Assembly (NCBI GenBank): GCA_026645575.1
Contig: JAPKMW010000074.1
Location: 1-57,614 of the forward strand
Reading direction: 5' to 3'
Origin: Caldilineaceae bacterium
Lineage (GTDB): Bacteria > Chloroflexota > Anaerolineae > Caldilineales > Caldilineaceae
Length of the DNA stretch: 57,614 nt
Shown here: one piece after another, positions 52,794-57,614 of the stretch
How positions within the stretch are numbered: the stretch's first letter is position 1
Layout: each line of letters begins with the position of its first letter
Program-made: the position numbers and the translations under genes
The notes under the pieces: generated by a model
Seen by the model: only the letters and a program-made list of their open reading frames with translations
What the model was told of the DNA's origin: nothing
Databases searched by the model: none

Positions 52794-52903
52794 ACTACAA
52801 CGGATGTAGGCGGCAACGGATTAGTGTAGGGCAGAGAGAACTTGTAATAACAATGTGTCTCTCTGTCGCGTAAAAATCCGTTCCCGCCCACATCCGTTGT
52901 AGT
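52794..52903. repeat. Two-level nested palindrome
   Basis: Outer arms 52794-52822 and 52875-52903 (ACTACAACGGATGTAGGCGG..., few mismatches) enclose an independent inner stem, AGAGAGAACTTGT paired with ACAATGTGTCTCTCT. It ends 2 bp from the DUF1501 gene stop. It could form a long hairpin RNA or cruciform. Confidence 0.8.
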
Positions 52904-52904
52904 G

Positions 52905-54182
52905 TTACCCGCGCGCATGGACAACATCAACCGAACCCGGTGTGTAGCCGGGGAAGACTTGATCGAGCGCGGGGTTGCGCAATCGACGGCTGACCACTTC
53001 GGCCAGCACATCGCGATAGTCGGTGGTAATGGCGAGGTCGCCGTCGTCAAGGTCTGCGGGGGCTAGGCCAGGCCAGCGGGTGTGAACCTGCCCCCCGTTG
53101 ACGCCGCCCCCCATCAGGAACATAACATTGCCGTGACCGTGGTCGGTGCCTTGGCTGCCATTTTCGTGGGCGCGACGGCCAAATTCGCTCATGGTGACAA
53201 CGGTGACGCCGTCCATGTAGTCGCGCAGGTCGTGATAGAAGGCGGCCAACCCCTGACTCAAGGTGGTGAGCAAGTTGTTGAATTCGCCGTCAAGCGTACC
53301 CTGGTTTTCGTGGGTGTCCCAGCCGCCCAAGTCCACACAGGCGACCTCTAGACCCACATCGGCCTTGATCAGTTGCGCCACCTGTTTGAGACCCAGACCA
53401 AATTCGTCGTCAGGGTATTGGGCGCCATTGGCGGGTTGGTAGACGGTTGCCTGCAATTGATCCAACGTGGCGATGGTTTTGAAGACCAGGCCGGCTTGCC
53501 GTTCCAACTGGTTGGTCGGCGCCTGGATGGTGTAGAGCGCTGAGATCGCCTGTTGTAATCGTTGCAACTCGTCGTCACGCCCGCGGAAGTGAAAATCGGC
53601 AATGGAGCGGATCGACAGGGGGGTGATCGGGCCGCGCAGGGCCGCGGGGATCATGGCGCCCATGCCGACGGCGCGGAAGGGGGAATCATTCTGCCAGGCC
53701 GCAGCTTGCAGGTGGCGACCAATCCAGCCGGTGTTGAGCGTTTTGTTGCCGGGGACGCCCGCTTCCATAAAGGTCATGGCGTCGAAGTGGGAGCGGCTGG
53801 GGTCGATGGAGCCGGTGGCGTGGACAATCGCCAGGTGTTGCTGGTCATAAATTTCTTTGAGCGGGGCCAGCGTTGGGTGCAGGCCAAAGCGACCATCAAG
53901 ATCGATGGCGCCGTTGGGTCGGCCCGGTTCCGCGATGGCGACGGTAGGGCGCACATCATAGTAGTTGGCGCCTTCTGCAAAGGGGGCGACGACGCTTAAG
54001 CCGTCCATGCCGCCGCGCAGAAAAATATTAACCAGCACATCGCCCGGCCCCGCGGCCATACGCTCTGGGCTGCGAAAGGCCAGTTGGGGCATCCAGCGGG
54101 GGAAGAGCGACTGGCTAGCGCCGATCACGCCGACCATGCCACTCATCTGTAAAAACTCACGTCGATTGAGATCCATATTCAT
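52905..54182 (-). CDS. DUF1501 domain protein with Tat signal
   Basis: A 425-aa protein. A twin-arginine signal (LNRREFLQMSGMVGVIGASQ) is followed by the sulfatase-like DUF1501 core: VNIFLRGGMDGLSVVAPFAE, an Asp/Ser/His-rich stretch in IVHATGSIDPSRSHFDA, VDLGGWDTHENQGTLDGEF, MSEFGRRAHENGSQGTDHGH and MFLMGGGVNGG. These keep the metal-site Asp and His pattern of the alkaline-phosphatase superfamily. AAAAGGAAA precedes the ATG. It is paired with the DUF1800 gene immediately upstream, a common coupling of unknown role. Confidence 0.9.
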   Translation of the reverse strand: MNMDLNRREFLQMSGMVGVIGASQSLFPRWMPQLAFRSPERMAAGPGDVLVNIFLRGGMDGLSVVAPFAEGANYYDVRPTVAIAEPGRPNGAIDLDGRFGLHPTLAPLKEIYDQQHLAIVHATGSIDPSRSHFDAMTFMEAGVPGNKTLNTGWIGRHLQAAAWQNDSPFRAVGMGAMIPAALRGPITPLSIRSIADFHFRGRDDELQRLQQAISALYTIQAPTNQLERQAGLVFKTIATLDQLQATVYQPANGAQYPDDEFGLGLKQVAQLIKADVGLEVACVDLGGWDTHENQGTLDGEFNNLLTTLSQGLAAFYHDLRDYMDGVTVVTMSEFGRRAHENGSQGTDHGHGNVMFLMGGGVNGGQVHTRWPGLAPADLDDGDLAITTDYRDVLAEVVSRRLRNPALDQVFPGYTPGSVDVVHARG

Positions 54183-54239
54183 GGTTATTTCCTTTTCACC
54201 GTAATCATCACCTTGTGATCACCTAGAAACAACTACCCG

Positions 54240-54362
54240 CCCGCTCCCGGCGAGTCCGTGACTTGCTCTGCGACTCCGCTCCGCTCCCGGCGAGTCACGG
54301 ACTCGCCAAGAGCGGGTTGCGGTTTGGGCTAAGCCGGGGCGAGTCACGGACTCGCCAAGAGT
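54240..54362. repeat. GGCGAGTC-ACG-GACTCGCC multiple hairpins
   Basis: Several copies of GAGTC/GACTC palindromes, two of them nearly identical (around 54288-54306 and 54338-54356), with CGCTCCCGG direct repeats between. They lie between the DUF1800 and DUF1501 genes and are related to 24518-24564. Confidence 0.75.
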
Positions 54363-54380
54363 AGAGCAGAAGTGTCACCT

Positions 54381-55841
54381 TTAGCGCCATTGATAGTAGG
54401 GCGAGGCGAGCATAAGGCCGTAGAGGCTGCCCAGCTTTTGACCAAGAAGGCGAAGGGACATGGGCGCTTGGGCGTTGCCATCCTCAGTGGCGTAGTTGAC
54501 GAAGAATTGGCGCGGTTCACCAGTGAGGGGGGCGCCAAAGACCTGGGTCGCGACGGCGTCCACCAGTTCACCAACAGTCTGCGGTTCGCCGATCCGTTGG
54601 CGCAGATCGGTGGTGAGACCCCAGCCGCTATCGCCGGCATCGCTCACGGCGCTATGGGTCAGGCGCATGGCGACATTCCAACGGGCCAGCAACCCGCCGG
54701 TTCCCATCCACGCGCCGGCAACATCGGGGTAGCCATTGGGGGGCGCCCAGCCGTAGGGCAGTTGGCCGAGATCGTTGAGCATCTCTTCCAGCCGCCACCA
54801 ATGGCGAGTGGTAGTGCCGGTGGCGCGCAGCGCGCCGATGAAAAAGTCGAGCGGGCGCCGGAATTTCTGACCGGTGGCGCTCTGAAACTCCGGCGAGAGA
54901 AAGAGGGTGCGCAAGACGCTTTTGATGTCGCCTCGGCTCTCTTGCCAGACAGTCGCCAGCTTATCCACCAACGTGGCCGGCGGCTGGTCACTCACGAAGC
55001 GACGAGCCAGTTTGTAGGCGAGAAAACGGGCCGTTGCCGGGTGATTGGCGGCAAGGCTCAAAACCTGCAAGCCATCTTCAATGCCCCGTTCCGCCGGCAG
55101 CGTATGACCCAACAGGGTTTTGACGCCGGTGTCATGGTTGCCGGCGTTGAAATAGAAACCGGTCGGTGTTTTGTTATGGACGCTCCAGCCGGTGAAGGCG
55201 CGAGCCGCGGCCTTGACATCGTCCTCGGTGTAACCGCCATCGACGCCCAGGGTGTAGAGTTCCAACAATTCGCGGGCGTAGTTCTCGTTTGGCGCTTCGG
55301 CAATGTTGTTGGCGTTGTCGAGATAGTAGAGCATGGCGGGGTGTTGAGCGGTGGCGATGAGCAGATCGCGAAAGTTGCCCAGCGCGTGACGCCGGATGAC
55401 ATCCCGTTGAAAGCCGACCAGATCCTGGCTATAGCCTTCGGTGGGAATATTGAAGTGATCGGCCCAGAATTCGACCATACGCTCTAATAATTGGCGGCGA
55501 CTGTAGACCGCCCGTACAATCATCCCCTCCGCCAGCGCCTTGAAGGTGCGGTATTCGGGGCTAGGCAGGGCGTGAACGGTCGCCCGATCCATAAAGAGGA
55601 TCGGCAAACGGGCCAACTCGGCGTCCGCGGCCTGGTCATCCAGCGCTTCCGGGTTGAGTTGCTCTTCCAGGGTGGCTGCATAGCCAATAGCTTCGGCATG
55701 AGCCACCTCGTCCGGACGCGGACCCCAGGTGATGCGGTTGAGCAGGTGAACAAGCGGCGTAACCGTCAGCGGCGGCGCAGTAGCGGATTGGACGGTCGGC
55801 GCAAGCTGTAGCTGGAGCAAGTTGCGACGAGATAAGGTCAT
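54381..55841 (-). CDS. DUF1800 domain protein
   Basis: A 486-aa protein. The N-terminal LVHLLNRITWGPRPDEVAHA is the typical DUF1800 opening. Further family motifs are RMVEFWADHFNIP, ENYARELLELYTLGVDGGYTEDDV, FYFNAGNHDTG, KLARRFVSDQPP and GYPDVAGAWMGTGGLLARWN. AAAGGAG lies before the ATG at 55841, which begins MTLSRRNLLQLQLAP, a weak Tat-like start. The longer frame upstream runs through tandem repeat DNA. The protein family has no settled function; it usually travels with DUF1501. Confidence 0.9.
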   Translation of the reverse strand: MTLSRRNLLQLQLAPTVQSATAPPLTVTPLVHLLNRITWGPRPDEVAHAEAIGYAATLEEQLNPEALDDQAADAELARLPILFMDRATVHALPSPEYRTFKALAEGMIVRAVYSRRQLLERMVEFWADHFNIPTEGYSQDLVGFQRDVIRRHALGNFRDLLIATAQHPAMLYYLDNANNIAEAPNENYARELLELYTLGVDGGYTEDDVKAAARAFTGWSVHNKTPTGFYFNAGNHDTGVKTLLGHTLPAERGIEDGLQVLSLAANHPATARFLAYKLARRFVSDQPPATLVDKLATVWQESRGDIKSVLRTLFLSPEFQSATGQKFRRPLDFFIGALRATGTTTRHWWRLEEMLNDLGQLPYGWAPPNGYPDVAGAWMGTGGLLARWNVAMRLTHSAVSDAGDSGWGLTTDLRQRIGEPQTVGELVDAVATQVFGAPLTGEPRQFFVNYATEDGNAQAPMSLRLLGQKLGSLYGLMLASPYYQWR

Positions 55842-55890
55842 ACGGACTCCTTTCGGTTGGGATGGCGGTGATCCCAAGGGATCGTGAACC

Positions 55891-55932
55891 GTGGTGCGTG
55901 CGACGTGGTGCGTGCGACGTGGTGCGTGAACT
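55891..55932. repeat. Tandem GTGGTGCGTGCGAC repeat
   Basis: Two exact 14-bp units and a third diverging into GTGGTGCGTGAACT. It sits in the divergent 334-bp gap between the DUF1800 and trpF genes. The rest of this gap, 55933-56175, is GT-rich with no apparent gene. Confidence 0.85.
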
Positions 55933-56175
55933 GGATTGATGACGGTTCGGTTCTTGTGAACTTTCCGGGTTGGTTGCCCGCTGGTGAGTGTACCAGAATT
56001 GTAACGGCTTGTCAGCGGATTGGCGACAAGTGGTTGCAATGGGCGATGAGTGGTCGGGTTGGGGGATTGTGTGGTTGGGCTGATTTTGGTGGAATGGCCA
56101 AGATGGATAATAATTAACGGAGAATGGACAACAGTTAATGGTTAAGTAGCTGGCCGGAAAGTTGGAGGGAGCGGG

Positions 56176-56871
56176 ATGACAAGGACGGTTGTGAAAATTT
56201 GTGGGTTGACCAATCTCGACGATGCGCGGGTGGCAACGGCGGCAGGGGCGGATCTACTCGGTTTTATTTTCTATGCCAAATCACCGCGCTATGTTGCACC
56301 GGAGACGGTGGCGGAGATTGTGCATACCTTGAATCATGACAAGGTGAATGATCCTGTCACCTTGTCACCTTGTCACCCTGTCACCTTGTCACCTAGATAT
56401 GTCGGCGTCTTTGTCAACGCCAGCGTGGCGGAAATTCAGGCGATTGTCGCGCAAGTCGGGTTGGATTTTGCCCAGTTGCATGGCAACGAGACGGCGGAGT
56501 GGTTTGCCCCCCTGGCGGGTCGCGCCTATAAAGCCGTGCGACCGGCAGATGTGGAAGCAGCGCAAACGCAGGCGGCCCACTTTGCTCCGCTGGGTTGTGC
56601 TAACGGTCCGGCGCTGATGATCGACGCCTATGATCCCAAAGCCTATGGCGGCACCGGCAAACAGACCGATTGGCATGTGGCCGCAGAGTTGGCGCGCCGG
56701 CACCCTGGTCTCTTATTGGCCGGCGGATTGACGCCGGAGAATGTCGCCGCCGCCATCGAACTTGTGCGCCCGTGGGGGGTTGATGTCGCCAGCGGCGTTG
56801 AGGCGGAGCCGGGGCGGAAGGATCACGCGAAGGTGCGCCGATTTGTGGCGGAAGTCCGGGCGGCGAATTGA
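56176..56871 (+). CDS. trpF: Phosphoribosylanthranilate isomerase with in-frame repeat insertion
   Basis: A 231-aa TIM-barrel enzyme of tryptophan biosynthesis that converts N-(5-phosphoribosyl)anthranilate to CdRP by an Amadori rearrangement. The catalytic Cys is in VKICGLTNLDDARVA (Cys9) and the catalytic Asp in ALMIDAYDPKAYGGTGK. YVGVFVNAS, QLHGNE and LLAGGLTPENV complete the family pattern. Residues 53-73, which include DKVNDPVTLSPCHPVTLSP, are extra relative to the usual short loop before the third strand, and correspond exactly to a GTGACAGG-phrase palindrome. The frame is intact. No other trp gene is adjacent, which is unusual. Confidence 0.92.
   Translation: MTRTVVKICGLTNLDDARVATAAGADLLGFIFYAKSPRYVAPETVAEIVHTLNHDKVNDPVTLSPCHPVTLSPRYVGVFVNASVAEIQAIVAQVGLDFAQLHGNETAEWFAPLAGRAYKAVRPADVEAAQTQAAHFAPLGCANGPALMIDAYDPKAYGGTGKQTDWHVAAELARRHPGLLLAGGLTPENVAAAIELVRPWGVDVASGVEAEPGRKDHAKVRRFVAEVRAAN
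56338..56394. repeat. GTGACAAGG-phrase palindrome inserted in frame in trpF
   Basis: GACAAGGTGA (56338-56347) pairs with TCACCTTGTC (56357-56366), followed by tandem TGTCACC[TC] units to 56394. It keeps the reading frame and contains no stop. It belongs to the family of 12255-12311. Confidence 0.88.
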
Positions 56872-57009
56872 AGGTTGCAGAGCTAACAAAGTCCCTTGAA
56901 TTGCAAGCAGGCTGCTCCCCATCGAACAGTGGTATGCTGTCAACACCCACATGCTTTGGCTCTACTCTACGCGCGGCTTTCCCTGTTCCAACACCAACCT
57001 GATTATCGA

Positions 57010-57614
57010 ATGGCGCGCCGCGCTGTTACGGCAACTCTGTGCGCAACCATTACAACGGGCTGGGTGAACTGGTGCAAGCGCAACGGCGGGGTGGTCACCT
57101 TCTATCCGAATCAATTCTATGAGGTGAGCGGTGCAACCGCCACCAAATCTTATTCCTTCAACAGTCAACGCCTTACCATGTGGCAAGGGGAGACGCTCTA
57201 CTACTTACGTGGCGACACCTCGGCAGCACGGCGCTTGTCACCGCCGGCAGCGGCGCCGATTACAATTATCAGGGCTATTACGGGCCTATGGTCGCTACCG
57301 CCGCGGCGGCGCCCTGCCTACCGACCACAAGTTCACTGGCCAGAAACTCGACGGCAGCGGCTTGATGTACTTCAACGCCCGCTACTACAACCCCGATAGC
57401 GGCCAGTTCCTCTCGCCGGATACCCTCGTGCCGGATCCGGGGAATCTGTTCGATTACAATCGGTACATGTACGTCCGGGGTAATCCCATGAGTGCCATTG
57501 ATCCATCGGGCCATATCTGTGTTCCAGTGGTCAATATCGGAAACACGTGTCAGGGGAGTACCGATTGGGATGCGGTCCAGAGTTCACTCGATGTCGCCGG
57601 GGTAGCGGATCCAA
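57010..57614 (+). pseudogene. RHS repeat-associated core fragment with several frameshifts (runs off the window)
   Basis: Pieces of an RHS/YD-repeat protein occur in order but in different frames. RNHYNGLGELVQAQRRG comes first, near 57030-57085. FYPNQFYEVSGATATKSYSF and LYYLRGD follow. After one missing base come HLGSTALVTAGSGADYNYQG, and after another missing base RAYGRYRRGGALPTDHKFTG. Then QKLDGSGLMYFNARYYNPDS, GQFLSPDTLVPDP and FDYNRYMYVRGNPMSAIDPS run open to the edge. The C-terminal part is the conserved core preceding a variable toxin tip. It seems to be an orphan or decayed RHS tip; the tip itself lies outside. Confidence 0.8.

Overview
The window looks like chromosome from a heterotrophic bacterium of the Chloroflexota (Caldilinea/Anaerolineae-like). 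This is an inference from GC-rich coding DNA, Tat-type sugar-binding lipoproteins, a DUF1501/DUF1800 pair, an AfsR-like TPR fragment, RHS debris and very repetitive intergenic DNA. No rRNA, tRNA or CRISPR array was seen. Both edges are decayed accessory DNA: a TPR regulator fragment with in-frame stops on the left and a multiply frameshifted RHS fragment on the right.

Layout. (1) 1-1.7 kb: gene debris (TPR protein, VapC). (2) 1.9-3.7 kb: a flavin monooxygenase with an N-terminal NTF2-like domain. (3) 3.8-9.9 kb, minus strand: a probable catabolic operon with a small unknown protein, a RibD-type reductase, an FAD-linked oxidase, a creatininase-family protein, a cytosine-deaminase-like amidohydrolase, and a paralogue that has lost metal ligands. 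(4) 10-12 kb: a NarL-type two-component system. (5) 12-21 kb: RtcB ligase, aminotransferase, Gfo/Idh/MocA dehydrogenase, DUF4112 protein, gamma-glutamyltransferase-like protein, CehA/McbA-type PHP hydrolase and a small membrane protein. (6) 21.7-24.5 kb: cyclic-peptide-type ABC exporter, NUDIX hydrolase, YqeK-like HD hydrolase. (7) 24.7-35.7 kb, minus strand: a sugar locus with GH51 arabinofuranosidase, a decayed vapBC, SDR dehydrogenase, enolase-superfamily dehydratase, PhyH oxygenase, two ABC permeases, a sugar-binding lipoprotein, a LacI regulator with a clear self-operator, and aldose 1-epimerase.

(8) 36.4-49.4 kb, plus strand: a surface-polysaccharide locus with two GT2 and two GT4 glycosyltransferases, a GT-C-like membrane protein, a DUF1616-like protein, a flippase, a PaaK/CapK-like ligase, a hexapeptide acetyltransferase, a LysM membrane protein and an acyltransferase-3. 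(9) 49.5-51.8 kb: a LytS/LytTR-type two-component system. (10) 51.9-55.8 kb: a secreted protein of unknown function, then the DUF1501 and DUF1800 proteins. (11) 56.2 kb: trpF, carrying an in-frame repeat insertion.

The most unusual property is the intergenic DNA. Most gaps longer than about 35 bp hold an inverted repeat, and in many of these the arms are themselves short tandem 'phrases' (CAATCTCT, GTGACAGG, TAAAGACTTTAG, GCGTGTTGCGTG, ACCTGTCT and others). The families recur at several loci, usually just 3' of a gene. One copy sits in frame inside trpF and another encodes the end of a NUDIX protein.
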